Shown: positions 8,724-17,332, numbered from the stretch's first letter. The stretch is DNA of 64,000 nucleotides from JANWVO01 sp964458495 (GCA_964458495.1 CAYWJB010000002.1:186001-250000), one strand, 5' to 3'. The notes: generated by a model from the letters alone, not told the origin. Program-made: numbers and translations.

Positions 8724-8776
8724 CGGGCTGTTGTTTGGACGACGACTGACCGGAAATCCAGAGAGGAGACCAACTC

Positions 8777-9283
8777 ATGCCGCTAGTCAAGGTGATTCGC
8801 AAGGGGGTGACGCCCTCCGTGCGAAAGGTGCCCACATCGACGGCCGCCGTCATGCTCCCGATGACCCTGAACCGGGTCGGCAAGGAGGCGGCCTCGGAGA
8901 ACGAGGAACTCACGAAGGTCGAGGACCTCAACGACGCGTTTGCCAAGTTCAAGCCCGAGCTGAATTTCAAGGCCACCGCAGGACCCGAGGAGACCGAGTT
9001 CCGCGCCGAGTTCAAGTTCCGCTCGATGAAGGACTTCGACCCGGAGAACCTTCAAAAGAAGCAGGAATTTCGCGACGAGGAAGGCAACGTCACCTACGCC
9101 CGCAACGACATTGCCGACCTCAAGGCCAACATCGACCTGCTGTACCGCCTCAAGGACCGCTGGAAGCTGCCCGCCGTCCGGCGCGCCTGGAACAGCGAGG
9201 AACAACGGGGCGAAATCATCCGTGCATTGGGCCGACTGCGCGAGGAGCTGCAGAAAGTGGCCGGAAAGGGAGGGGCTCAGTAA
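8777..9283 (+). CDS. tssB: T6SS contractile sheath small subunit TssB (VipA/ImpB)
   Basis: A 168-residue protein whose length and layout match TssB: an N-terminal conserved strand, EDLNDAFAKFKPELNF, then FKFRSMKDFDPENLQKK, which corresponds to the family's 'i.sm.dF.P..v' signature. A charged helical C-terminus follows. TssB pairs with TssC to build the cytoplasmic sheath that contracts and drives the Hcp tube outward. The start follows an AGAGGAG ribosome site. The stop codon abuts the tssC start directly (TAA-ATG at 9281-9286), which fits equimolar expression of the pair. It is the first gene after a strong hairpin, so a promoter in 8724-8776 is likely, though I see no good consensus there. 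Confidence 0.9.
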   Translation: MPLVKVIRKGVTPSVRKVPTSTAAVMLPMTLNRVGKEAASENEELTKVEDLNDAFAKFKPELNFKATAGPEETEFRAEFKFRSMKDFDPENLQKKQEFRDEEGNVTYARNDIADLKANIDLLYRLKDRWKLPAVRRAWNSEEQRGEIIRALGRLREELQKVAGKGGAQ

Positions 9284-10618
9284 ATGGCTGAACTCGTGGA
9301 AACCCGAACAACCGCCGAGATTCTCGGCGAAAGCGTCGCCAAGGAGCTGTTGCAGGAGATCTTCTCCGACCTGCATCCGGGCTTCATGGACGAGTCGCGG
9401 ACCATCTCGTCGATCTTCACGCCGCAGTCCGCGACCGACTTCCTGAAGCAATTGATGGATCTGGAAAACCTGCTCTCGGTGGAGGACACCTACGAGCAGA
9501 CGGTGAAGAAGCTCCAGGAGCAAATCGACAAGGCGGAGGCCATTCGCGACGAGCTGCTCGAGAAGCTGTTCGCGCAGATCCGGCCCATCGAGCGCAGCTA
9601 CCGCCAGGTCCAGCTGTTCTTCGAGAACTCGAAGGTGATGGACGGCAAGGTGCGCAAGCCCGTCGAGCTGTACGTTCTGAACGCCGATCCCAAAGCGATG
9701 AAGGACGTCTTCTCGATGAACATCGCCGCCGTGGAGAATTTCGTCCGCAAGCGGAACGACAACTTCAATTTCCGCGATGACATCTGCAACCTGGTGGTGC
9801 CCGGCATGATCCCGCAGCCGGTGCGGGAGAAGTTCGAGGACATCGCCAACATGTGGGGCATGCTGCTGATCACGGACGTCGACGACGAGAAGTCGTTCCG
9901 GAACCTGGAGCGGAACTTCCTCCCGGGCGGCAAGTACGAGTTCATGAAGCGTCCGGAGGACCGGGCGGCGGCCGACGTGGTCTGCTCGGGCTACCTCATG
10001 GCCCGGTCGAAGCACTGGTTCGAGAAGACTGTCGACGGCGGCGACGACCTCTACGTTCCTCCTTCGCTGGTCTTCGCCGGCGCGGTGGCGCGCGCCGACG
10101 ACGGGCAGGGCATGGCACAGGGGCCCGTAGGCTCGCGCTTCGGCCAGATCGTGGGCGTGGAGAAGGTGCGCTTCGAGCCTTTGATCGGCGAGATGGAGCA
10201 TCTCTCGATGGAGCGCCAGCTCATCCCCATCATCCGGGACGCCGACAACCACCTGTGCTTCTTCGGCTGCCGGACGCAGGCCGAAGACCCCAACGGCGTG
10301 CTGAAGTTCTTCACGAGCTACCGCATTCTGCGGTATCTGGAACGCTGCTGCCGCCACTACCTGCTGCAGGTGGCCGGCCAGGTGCTGACGCGCGACTTCA
10401 TGGAAGAGAGCATCGAGAAGCCGCTGAAGCGCCTGTTGGACGAGCAGGTCGAGCAGGGCACGATTCTTGGCTACGACCTGTTCGTGGACAAGGACTCCAA
10501 CAAGCGCATGCAGGGCATCTGCGACATCAGCCTCAACGTCATGCCCACGGGCCCGGCCGAAACCTTCGTGCTGAAGATCGACACGCCGGAATTCGCCAAG
10601 GGCGAGCAGAAACAGTGA
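9284..10618 (+). CDS. tssC: T6SS contractile sheath large subunit TssC (VipB/ImpC)
   Basis: A 444-residue sheath protein, somewhat shorter than typical proteobacterial TssC (about 490). Family features include the N-terminal helical region, a WFEKTVDGGDDLYVPPS stretch in the middle, and the C-terminal region (LTRDFMEESIEKPLKRLLDE; GYDLFVDKDSNKRMQGICD) that carries the beta strands joining neighbouring sheath subunits. It forms the sheath with TssB and is later disassembled by ClpV. It begins immediately after the tssB stop codon. The shorter length and sequence drift suggest a branch away from the classical T6SSi systems. Confidence 0.9.
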   Translation: MAELVETRTTAEILGESVAKELLQEIFSDLHPGFMDESRTISSIFTPQSATDFLKQLMDLENLLSVEDTYEQTVKKLQEQIDKAEAIRDELLEKLFAQIRPIERSYRQVQLFFENSKVMDGKVRKPVELYVLNADPKAMKDVFSMNIAAVENFVRKRNDNFNFRDDICNLVVPGMIPQPVREKFEDIANMWGMLLITDVDDEKSFRNLERNFLPGGKYEFMKRPEDRAAADVVCSGYLMARSKHWFEKTVDGGDDLYVPPSLVFAGAVARADDGQGMAQGPVGSRFGQIVGVEKVRFEPLIGEMEHLSMERQLIPIIRDADNHLCFFGCRTQAEDPNGVLKFFTSYRILRYLERCCRHYLLQVAGQVLTRDFMEESIEKPLKRLLDEQVEQGTILGYDLFVDKDSNKRMQGICDISLNVMPTGPAETFVLKIDTPEFAKGEQKQ

Positions 10619-10650
10619 CCGGTTCTCGTTTTTAGGATGGAGCGAATCGG

Positions 10651-11145
10651 GTGAGCGACGGACGCGAACACTGGGCCGGTTCGGCCGCCAGAGCCCACGA
10701 AAAAACGGGCGGCAACGTCCGGGCGGGCAAGATGCCCCTGCCCGCCGGGGGCGACGCCGCCCGCAAGGCGGAGACCGAAGGCGACCTGATCAACGAGGCG
10801 CACGGAATCCGCACCGCCCCGCGCGGCGAGTACCGCAATTCCATGCAGCTCAACCTGCCGCGCGTGGTGGGGGCCCGGATGGCAGAGCCGGCCGCCGCGC
10901 CGCCAGATCTTTCAAACAGGAAGGCATCCGATTACCTCCCGCCCGCTTTGAAAGCGCAACTGATCGCCCAGGGCAGGCTGGCGCCCGAGGAGGCGCCCGC
11001 GCCCGCCCGGGGGGCAGGCAGCGCAATGGAAACCACCACTGCCGGCGGCGAGGCCCGGGCCAGCGAGGCGCCCGTCCCGCAGACCGCGCAAACGCCGCTG
11101 GTCAAACGTTTCTTCGGGAAACTGTTTGGCCTGTTCAGCAAGTAG
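10651..11145 (+). CDS. Hypothetical protein between tssC and hcp
   Basis: A 164-residue protein with a GTG start preceded by AGGATGGAG. I do not recognise a domain. The N-terminal third is charged and Gly/Ala-rich and the middle is Pro/Ala-rich and probably disordered (APEEAPAPARGAGS). It ends in a short amphipathic basic helix (LVKRFFGKLFGLFSK) that could bind membrane or sheath. The gene is tightly packed between tssC (32 bp) and hcp (15 bp), so it belongs to the T6SS operon. Possibilities include a sheath or tube assembly factor, or a membrane tether. Confidence 0.6.
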   Translation: MSDGREHWAGSAARAHEKTGGNVRAGKMPLPAGGDAARKAETEGDLINEAHGIRTAPRGEYRNSMQLNLPRVVGARMAEPAAAPPDLSNRKASDYLPPALKAQLIAQGRLAPEEAPAPARGAGSAMETTTAGGEARASEAPVPQTAQTPLVKRFFGKLFGLFSK

Positions 11146-11160
11146 AGGAGGAAGAGATTC

Positions 11161-11643
11161 ATGGCCGCATCGCCCTACCGGTGCACCGTCACCATCGACG
11201 GAACCAAATTCGATGCCGTGTCCACTTCCGTCCGTTTCCACACGGACAAGGACCGCACGGGCATGCCCCAGATGGGCAGCCTGGACACCAAGATCCGCGT
11301 CATCGCCGATTTCCACGATGACAAGAACCTGCCGTTCTCGGCGCTGAAGAAGTTCTTCGACCTGGCCAATGTCGTCACCCGCGACAAGATCAAGGACATC
11401 AAGATCGAGTACTGGAAAGACGACAGCCACGAGGACGCTCTGGTCAGCTTCGGCTTCAAGGGCTGGATCAGCCGCTTCGAGACTTCCAACCCGCACCCGC
11501 TCGGCCTTGCCGGGCTGCGCACGGACGAGGACTTCGCCAACAATCCGGCCACGGCCTTTCCGAGCCTGAACCACGTCCTGGTCCTCGACCTGGAGCCCAC
11601 GCTGAACCAGGAGAAGTTCAAGGACATCAAAATCAGCAAGTGA
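11161..11643 (+). CDS. hcp: T6SS tube protein Hcp/TssD, copy 1
   Basis: A 160-residue beta-barrel Hcp family protein. It begins with PYRCTVTIDGTKFDAVS, the first Hcp strand pair. The core continues with TDKDRTGMPQMGSLDTKI, FFDLANVVTRDKIKDIKIE, the 'WKDD...' loop and LNHVLVLDLEPTLN at the end, where Hcp has its last strands. Hcp hexamers stack into the inner tube that carries effectors. It resembles the TssD/Hcp variants of non-proteobacterial systems more than classical proteobacterial Hcp. A GGAGGAAGAG ribosome site precedes the ATG. A near-identical copy follows after 32 bp. This copy has an insertion of about 12-15 residues (AGLRTDEDFANNPATAFPS) that copy 2 lacks. Confidence 0.82.
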   Translation: MAASPYRCTVTIDGTKFDAVSTSVRFHTDKDRTGMPQMGSLDTKIRVIADFHDDKNLPFSALKKFFDLANVVTRDKIKDIKIEYWKDDSHEDALVSFGFKGWISRFETSNPHPLGLAGLRTDEDFANNPATAFPSLNHVLVLDLEPTLNQEKFKDIKISK

Positions 11644-11675
11644 GGGGCCTGTCAGAGGAAAAAGGAGGATAAGCC

Positions 11676-12113
11676 ATGCCGAATCCCTATCGCAGCACCG
11701 TCACCATCGACGGAACCAAGTTCGAGGCCGTCAGCGCACAGGTCGTCTTCACCACCGACAAGGACAAGGCGGGAATGCCGGAGATGGGCAGCCTGAAAAC
11801 GCGCATTCGCGTCTGGGCCGACTTCCACGACGACAAGAACCTGCCTTACTCCAGCCTGCAGAAGTTCTTCGACCTGGCCAACGTCGTCACCCGCGACAAG
11901 ATCAAGGACATCAAGATCGAGTTCTGGAAGGACGACAGCCACGAGGACGCGCTCTGCTGCTACAAGTTCAAGGGCTGGATCTCGAACTACGAGGTCTCCA
12001 ACCCGCCGCTGGAGATGGCCGGCTCGGCCGAGGGCCTGAACCACATGATCGTGATGGATCTCGAGCCCGTCATGAACCAGCAGAACTTCCAGGAGATCAC
12101 CTTCAGCACCTAG
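11676..12113 (+). CDS. hcp: T6SS tube protein Hcp/TssD, copy 2
   Basis: A 145-residue paralogue of the preceding Hcp. It shares TVTIDGTKFEAVS, TTDKDKAGMPEMGSL and the block FFDLANVVTRDKIKDIKIE almost unchanged, with long stretches of matching nucleotides, so the pair arose by tandem duplication. Differences cluster in the region after WKDDSHEDAL and in the C-terminal loop (NPPLEMAGSAEGLNH), where the first copy is longer. Two Hcp variants may form mixed or alternative tubes with different cargo. It has a strong AGGAGG ribosome site. A short GCCGGC-CCA-GCCGGC inverted repeat lies just after the stop codon, before tssE. Confidence 0.82.
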   Translation: MPNPYRSTVTIDGTKFEAVSAQVVFTTDKDKAGMPEMGSLKTRIRVWADFHDDKNLPYSSLQKFFDLANVVTRDKIKDIKIEFWKDDSHEDALCCYKFKGWISNYEVSNPPLEMAGSAEGLNHMIVMDLEPVMNQQNFQEITFST

Positions 12114-12190
12114 TCCGCCGGCCCAGCCGGCTGCGGGCCGCGCAGCGGAAGCTTGCGGCGGCCCGCGCCCGGCAGAAAGGAGAGGCTGCC

Positions 12191-12547
12191 ATTCCCTTCA
12201 TCGCGTTTCCTCTCCGGCTGGAGGGCGGTTTCCTGCGGCGGACCGGCGAGGCCGAGGCGGTGTTGCGCTTCATTGAGATGATGGCGCGCACGCCCGGCGG
12301 AAGCTGGGCCGGCTGCCCCAGTTTCGGAGTGCGCCATTTCTTCGAAAACATGCGGCTGCGGCCGGAGGGGCTGCGGCAGGCCGAGAAGGCCATCAACGAC
12401 ACGCTGGCCGATCTCGGCATTACCCACTACCGTTTGAAGTCGATTCAAAAGGAGCCGGGGCCCAACCCGGATGTGGATGTCTATTCGGTGACGCTCGTCT
12501 CCACAGAGGATCCGTCCATGACCTGGACCTCCCGGCTGGGCGATTAG
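12191..12547 (+). CDS. tssE: T6SS baseplate wedge protein TssE (gp25-like), probable ATT start
   Basis: A gp25-like protein of about 118 residues. The first in-frame ATG (12260) would remove the conserved N-terminal strand. Reading from 12191 gives IPFIAFPLRLEGGFLRRTG, which matches the gp25/TssE start (fPl.i...G.l). The T-P-G segment (ARTPGGSW), SFGVRHFFENMRL and a C-terminal YSVTLVS strand follow. An AAAGGAG site (12176-12182) stands 8 nt before the ATT codon, so ATT is the best supported start. Starting at 12260 (95 residues) or at an upstream CTG (12131) are alternatives. TssE forms baseplate wedges with TssF and TssG and nucleates the sheath. Confidence 0.75.
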   Translation: MPFIAFPLRLEGGFLRRTGEAEAVLRFIEMMARTPGGSWAGCPSFGVRHFFENMRLRPEGLRQAEKAINDTLADLGITHYRLKSIQKEPGPNPDVDVYSVTLVSTEDPSMTWTSRLGD

Positions 12548-12597
12548 AAGCAAGGTTCCCGCGGGCAAGCCAGCCGGCGCGGGGCAGCAGGAAGAAG

Positions 12598-14298
12598 ATG
12601 CCATACCAGCGCGCCACGGCAATCGAGATCGACAGCAAGATGCGGGAGGATTTCCGCAAGCGCCTCAAGGAATACGGCGTCAGCGCGGAAACCACCGATC
12701 CCGTTCTCGCCGTCCTGTTCCGCACCTTCGCGCAGCAGCTGGAGACCCTGTACAGCGACACTGGCCGCATTCGTCTCGCGCTGCTTGACGAACTGATCGC
12801 CGGGCTTGGCATCGAACCCCGCAAGGCGCGCCCTGCGCAGGCCGTGGTCCGCATCCTGGGCGCTGCCGCGCCGGTGCACATCGACGCAGGCGCGCCGCTC
12901 CGCAGCCAGTCTCCCACGGGGGAGCGGTTCAACTTCAGCACGGACGCTGCCGTGACGGTCAGCGGCGCGCAGATCGTCTTCGGCGCCGCATACGAAAAGA
13001 ACCAGATGCGCGTGCTGCCCGGCGTGGAGATGCCGGAGCGGTTTCTGGCCGCGCGCCCCGCCCTCGACCCGGTGAAGGTGAACCTCGGCCCCAACCCCGC
13101 ACTCTTCCTGGCCATCGAACCTCCCCCCAGGGAACACCTCAGCGGCCACAGCGTGTATTTCGATCTCACCCCCGACGCTCGCCCCGTGCAGGAAGCCCTG
13201 GGCAGCGAGACCTGGTGCCTCGCCGGGCCTCACGGCGAATTCTCGGCGCCCGGCATCCTGCGGCCGCGCCCCGCCAATGCGGGGCTGCGGCGCCTGGAGT
13301 GGCTGGTGCGCCCCGGAGCGGCGGCGCCCGGCGACGAGTTCCAGGACAAGACGCCCATGCTGCCCCCGGGTTTCTACTCCGGCCGCGTGTTCCTGCTGCC
13401 CGCCATTCCGCCGGAGCGGCAGTTTGTCTGCGCCGTGCCGCGCGGACTGGAGGCGCCGCTCGGGCGCATCTTCGGGCGGGAAGCACAGCAATTGTTCGCG
13501 CAGCCGCGGGCGTGGATCAAAATCACGTTCCCGCGCGACCTGCCCCCGCTGCACACCGCCATCGGCGGCATCTTCCTGCATGCCATTACCGCGTCCAACG
13601 TGGAGTGCTTCAACCAGACGATCGTCTTCGAGAAGCACGGCACCGCCATTCCCATCAGCCGCGAAGGCGGTACGGACTGGCAGCTCGTGTCGCCGCTGTC
13701 GCTGATCGGGGAAAACGACACGCCCTATCTCGACGAAATGGCCCCGTCCACCGACCCGAACGTGGGCCGCTACGCCATCCGCAACGGCCGCATCGAAATC
13801 ACGCCCGCCAAGTGGCCGGACGGGCGGCCGCAGTCGCAGGTGAACGTGCGCGTGTGGATCAGCGCCGGCGAGGCGGCCAACCAGGTGGGGCCGGGCATGG
13901 TCACGTCGATCGAGCTGAAGGGCTCGGGATCGGCGCTGCGCGTGCTGAATCCGACCTCTGCCGCGGGCGGCACCAGCAGCGAGTCGTTCGCCACGGCGCA
14001 GGAGCGCTTTTCGGCCGCGCTGCTGTCGCGGGACCGCGTTGTCACGCGCGGCGACCTGCTGGCCGTGGTTCGCGCCTTCGACCGCCGCATCCGCGACGCG
14101 CGCGTCTCCTCGGCCGTGGAGCGCGTCGGCGGGGCGCTTCGCCGCGTCGAGCGCGTCACCGTCGCATTGAACCGCGAGGACTTCACCGACCCGGAGCTTG
14201 AGGCGGGCTATCTCCGCGACGAGCTTCACGAACTGCTGGCCGCGCGGTTCCTCCATGACATCGACCTGAGCGTCCGCACGGAGTGGGTGGAATCATGA
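12598..14298 (+). CDS. tssF: T6SS baseplate protein TssF (VasA/ImpG)
   Basis: A 566-residue protein of normal TssF length. The N-terminus holds the conserved helix containing FAQQLETLYSDTGRIR and LLDELIAGLGIEP, then the VHIDAGAPLRSQSPTGERF motif ('ip.Gt.v.s....g..f.F.T') and a late baseplate-J-like domain (RDRVVTRGDLLAVVRAFDRR). TssF pairs with TssG in the baseplate wedge, homologous to phage gp6/gp7. Its stop codon overlaps the next start (ATGA at 14295-14298), giving translational coupling of tssF and tssG. Confidence 0.87.
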   Translation: MPYQRATAIEIDSKMREDFRKRLKEYGVSAETTDPVLAVLFRTFAQQLETLYSDTGRIRLALLDELIAGLGIEPRKARPAQAVVRILGAAAPVHIDAGAPLRSQSPTGERFNFSTDAAVTVSGAQIVFGAAYEKNQMRVLPGVEMPERFLAARPALDPVKVNLGPNPALFLAIEPPPREHLSGHSVYFDLTPDARPVQEALGSETWCLAGPHGEFSAPGILRPRPANAGLRRLEWLVRPGAAAPGDEFQDKTPMLPPGFYSGRVFLLPAIPPERQFVCAVPRGLEAPLGRIFGREAQQLFAQPRAWIKITFPRDLPPLHTAIGGIFLHAITASNVECFNQTIVFEKHGTAIPISREGGTDWQLVSPLSLIGENDTPYLDEMAPSTDPNVGRYAIRNGRIEITPAKWPDGRPQSQVNVRVWISAGEAANQVGPGMVTSIELKGSGSALRVLNPTSAAGGTSSESFATAQERFSAALLSRDRVVTRGDLLAVVRAFDRRIRDARVSSAVERVGGALRRVERVTVALNREDFTDPELEAGYLRDELHELLAARFLHDIDLSVRTEWVES

Positions 14299-15203
14299 GC
14301 CTCGTGATGCCAGACCTCTCCTCGAGCTTCCACGGCTTCCATCACACCGTGGATTCGGCGCTGGAGGTGTTGTCGAACCTGGGCGTTTCCGCGGCCCGGA
14401 TCACTTTGGCGATGGAGGGCCCGGGATATCCTTCGCGGTGGGTGGTGTCGCAGTCGCCGGCCGCCGGCGCAGAGCTGCGGCCTGGCGACGCGATTCAGTT
14501 GCGCATCGCCGGGCTCGGCTACTTCCATCATCTGCCCGTGCCGTTCTGGGATTCGGGCGGCGAGGCCGAGCTCGGCACGCGCGAGATCGTCTCCGTGATC
14601 GACGATCCGTTCCAGAAAGCCGCGCACTGGCTGCGCGAGGGCGCGCGCCTGTTCGACATCAGCGAGCGCAACCTCGACGCTTGCGCGCGGTGGATCTCCC
14701 TGTTCGGCCTCGATCCCGAACAGTGGCCGCAGGATCTCTGGTTCCGGCTGTCGCTGCTGCTGCCGAGCCTCCAGTCGCTCGCCGGCAAGGAGCGCGGCAT
14801 CCGGTTCGCCTTGCAGTTATTGTTGGATCTGCCGCTGGAGACCATCCGCCGCAAGCCGCGCGTCCGTTATCTGGCCGAGGAGGATCTGAGCCTGCTGGGC
14901 GAGTCCCACAGCCGCCTCGGCGTGGATTACGCTTTGGGCGACCACATCGAGGACCTGGCACAGCTTGTCCTCGTCATCGGCCCGGTGCCGCTGAATACTT
15001 ATTACAAGTTCCAGCAGGAAGACCAGCGCTACCTGCTGAACGCGACGCTCTTCCTCGTCACCACCTGCCACCAGCGCTGGACGGTGGAGTGGAGCGTGGC
15101 CGACCGCAGCCGCGCGCCGCGGCTGGGCGAGGAAGCGCTGAACTCCCGGCTTGGGTTGAATACATGGCTGGGCGCGGCCGCGCCCGCGGGAGCCGGATCA
15201 TGA
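14295..15203 (+). CDS. tssG: T6SS baseplate protein TssG with N-terminal PASTA-like domain
   Basis: A 302-residue protein starting at the ATG within the ATGA overlap with tssF. Residues about 12-73 resemble a PASTA domain: a helix (DSALEVLSNLG), then YPSRWVVSQSPAAGAELRPG and a closing IQLRIAG strand, like the 'V..Q.P..G..v..G..V.l.v' pattern. The rest (about 75-295) looks TssG-like, with FGLDPEQWPQDLWFRL, then LGVDYALGD and LVIGPVPLNTYYKF, comparable to the TssG 'lg.d..lG.rv.d....f.i.iGPL....y..f' block. TssG joins TssF, TssE and TssK in the baseplate. A PASTA-TssG fusion is unusual. The assignment of the body rests on position and the weak signature. Confidence 0.7.
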   Translation: MSLVMPDLSSSFHGFHHTVDSALEVLSNLGVSAARITLAMEGPGYPSRWVVSQSPAAGAELRPGDAIQLRIAGLGYFHHLPVPFWDSGGEAELGTREIVSVIDDPFQKAAHWLREGARLFDISERNLDACARWISLFGLDPEQWPQDLWFRLSLLLPSLQSLAGKERGIRFALQLLLDLPLETIRRKPRVRYLAEEDLSLLGESHSRLGVDYALGDHIEDLAQLVLVIGPVPLNTYYKFQQEDQRYLLNATLFLVTTCHQRWTVEWSVADRSRAPRLGEEALNSRLGLNTWLGAAAPAGAGS

Positions 15204-15368
15204 CCACTCGAACGCAGGCCGGAGCAGCCGCCCTGCCCGCGGTTCCAATGGAGAGGAAGCGGTGGTGCATTCGGCGCAAACCGGCTGGCCGCGGATCACG
15301 GCGCGAAGATAATTTAGGGGTGGGCGTAGCCGGCATGACCGGCGGCAGGAACAGACAGGAATAACCCG
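15204..15368 (+). other. Spacer between tssG and tssK with a doubtful 54-codon frame and a -10-like box
   Basis: A frame from 15200 to 15364 overlaps the tssG stop (ATGA) and would encode 54 residues rich in Arg, Gly and Ala, with no recognisable domain. It may be chance. GATAAT at 15308-15313 matches the -10 consensus at five of six positions and lies about 55 bp before tssK, so this spacer may instead hold a promoter for tssK. No good -35 is visible. Confidence 0.3.
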
Positions 15369-17300
15369 ATGAACTCCTCCGATCTCAAGCTGAGAAGCGT
15401 GAACTGGGAGCACGGAATGCTCCTCACACCGGACCATTTCCTCCGGCAGGAGCGCTATTTCGACTCCCTGTTTCTGTGGACGTTGCGCTATATGACCAAC
15501 GCGCGCGGACTGGTCGGCCCGGGTCCGCGCGTTTCGGAAAATGAAATCGGCGCAGCCCGCTACGACCCCGTGGTGAGCCTGCACGAGGACGAGGAACAGC
15601 TCACCATTACGGTGTCGCAATGCCGCGGCGTCACTCCCGCAGGCTGCATCATCGATATCGACCCGGCCAGCCCGGTGACGCGCAGCTTCCCGAGGACCGA
15701 CCTCGAGGGCGTCCAGGAAGCGCCGGTCTACATCCTGGCTGCGCCGCACGACAAAGCCGCCGCCGAGGGAGAGGCGGACGAATTCAACCCGCAGATGCAA
15801 ACCGAGCGGCAGTGGAACTACCGCATCAGCCTCCAGCCCTCCGCCGATTCCATCCCGTACGCTCTGGTGGCGGCGCAGATCCGCCGCCAGCGGTACGGCG
15901 CGGGGTATGAGAAGAACCCGGACTTCATCCCCGCATGCACGACAATGGCCTCGCACAGCGAGCTCGCCGCCGGCTACCGCAAGATCGTCGAGGAGGCCAC
16001 GTTCCTCGCCGAGCGTTACGCCGAACTGCACCGCGCCATGCGCGAGTACCTCATCCTGTTCACCGAGCGCGGCATCGAGACCGAGGTCGACACGCAGACC
16101 GTGCAGTTCGTCGACCGCATGGTGGCTGCGCTCCAGGATCTCGTCTACGAGCTGCTCGATTACACCCAGCCGCCGCAAAGGTTCTTCGGCCAGTTGCGCA
16201 AGTTCCTGCATTCGGCGGCTGTCTACTTCGACCTGACGCCGGGGTTGCAGACTTACTACGACACTCTGAAGGAAGTCGGCGAAACGGAATTCATCCAGCT
16301 CATCAACCAGCAGAAGCGCATCCTGCGCATGACGCGCACGTGGCGCGTGCAGGACGACCTCGGCGTTGAAGTGCGCTCGGCGCTCGCCTCGATGGCGGCG
16401 TTGCAGCGGCTTGAGCGGGCGCTGGAGGGCAAGTACGTGGACTTCCGCGTCAGCCCGCAGCTCGAAGCCATGAACTTCGTCTTCGACCGCGGCGGCAACG
16501 TGCTCTACAAGCTGGCCGCCAAGCCGAGCCGTGTACAGGGCGTCGGCGACGACATGGTGACCTTCTTCAGCCAGCTGCGGCTGGAAGGCCGCGACAAATA
16601 CCGCCTGATTCTGGTGGGCGAGCTCAACGCCACGTTCGAAAAGGGCATGAGGATTCCCGCTGAAATCCGCATCAACGAAGGGAGCGGATTCCAGCGCGCG
16701 CCCCTGAATCTGGTCAGCGAGGCCGTCATTCCGGGCCAGACGAATTTCGAATTCGACTTCGAGGCGCCGGACGTGCCGACGATCACCGATTTGCGCGTCG
16801 CCGTGCCGGCCCACATTCCCATCCGCACGGCGCTGCTGTTCAACCGCCACCGTTTTTACGCGGGCAGGGCCCAGGAGCCCGCTGCGCGCCCCGTGCAACC
16901 CATGGAGCGAATCGTCGAGCCTGCTGCGCCGCCTCCGGCTGCGCCCGCGCCGCCGCCTTACGCTCCGCCGCAACCGCCGCCACAGGCGGCGCCGCCGCAA
17001 TACCCTCCGCCTCATGGGGCGCCTCCGCGCCCTGCGCCGTATCCGCCGCCTCACGGCGCACCCCCGCATGGGGCGCCTCCGGCCGCTCCGCCCTACCAGC
17101 CGCCTCCGCCGCCGGCGGAAGAACCCAAGCGGGGCGGAGCGCCGTGGGAGTTTTTCCGCCGCGCGCCCAGCGCGCCGGAGCCGCCGGTCGAGCCGCCGCC
17201 GCAGGCTCCTCCCGGACGCCCGGCGCCGCCGAGACCGCGCTTTGACCAGGGAGAGGAGCCACCGCCGCCTCCGCCACCGCGCCGGCGCCGGCTCGAATGA
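15369..17300 (+). CDS. tssK: T6SS baseplate-adaptor protein TssK with long proline-rich C-terminal tail
   Basis: A 643-residue protein. The N-terminus VNWEHGMLLTPDHFLRQERY carries the TssK signature (V.W.eGmll.pqHF). The about 500-residue body ends with the VPAHIPIRTALLFNRHRFYA region, close to normal TssK size (about 445). Residues about 510-643 are an added tail made of Pro, Ala and aromatic-rich repeats (PPHGAPPHGAPP; PPYQPPPP) ending in RRRRLE. TssK trimers link the baseplate to the TssL/TssM membrane complex in classical systems. With no TssL/M here, the tail could be a new docking arm. A perfect hairpin follows the stop codon. Confidence 0.87.
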   Translation: MNSSDLKLRSVNWEHGMLLTPDHFLRQERYFDSLFLWTLRYMTNARGLVGPGPRVSENEIGAARYDPVVSLHEDEEQLTITVSQCRGVTPAGCIIDIDPASPVTRSFPRTDLEGVQEAPVYILAAPHDKAAAEGEADEFNPQMQTERQWNYRISLQPSADSIPYALVAAQIRRQRYGAGYEKNPDFIPACTTMASHSELAAGYRKIVEEATFLAERYAELHRAMREYLILFTERGIETEVDTQTVQFVDRMVAALQDLVYELLDYTQPPQRFFGQLRKFLHSAAVYFDLTPGLQTYYDTLKEVGETEFIQLINQQKRILRMTRTWRVQDDLGVEVRSALASMAALQRLERALEGKYVDFRVSPQLEAMNFVFDRGGNVLYKLAAKPSRVQGVGDDMVTFFSQLRLEGRDKYRLILVGELNATFEKGMRIPAEIRINEGSGFQRAPLNLVSEAVIPGQTNFEFDFEAPDVPTITDLRVAVPAHIPIRTALLFNRHRFYAGRAQEPAARPVQPMERIVEPAAPPPAAPAPPPYAPPQPPPQAAPPQYPPPHGAPPRPAPYPPPHGAPPHGAPPAAPPYQPPPPPAEEPKRGGAPWEFFRRAPSAPEPPVEPPPQAPPGRPAPPRPRFDQGEEPPPPPPPRRRRLE

Positions 17301-17306
17301 GATTCG

Positions 17307-17332
17307 CGCGGGACGCCCACAGGCGTCCCGCG
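17307..17332 (+). terminator. Strong hairpin between tssK and clpV
   Basis: A perfect 11-bp stem (CGCGGGACGCC / GGCGTCCCGCG) with a CACA loop begins 7 bp after the tssK stop, followed by ACGTTGTTTA. It is likely to reduce read-through from the baseplate genes into clpV or to protect the upstream 3' end. Confidence 0.6.

Noticed and set aside
16900..17300. Tandem repeat or CRISPR-like array
   Set aside because: The repetition is proline-codon low complexity inside the TssK reading frame; units are unequal with no spacers.
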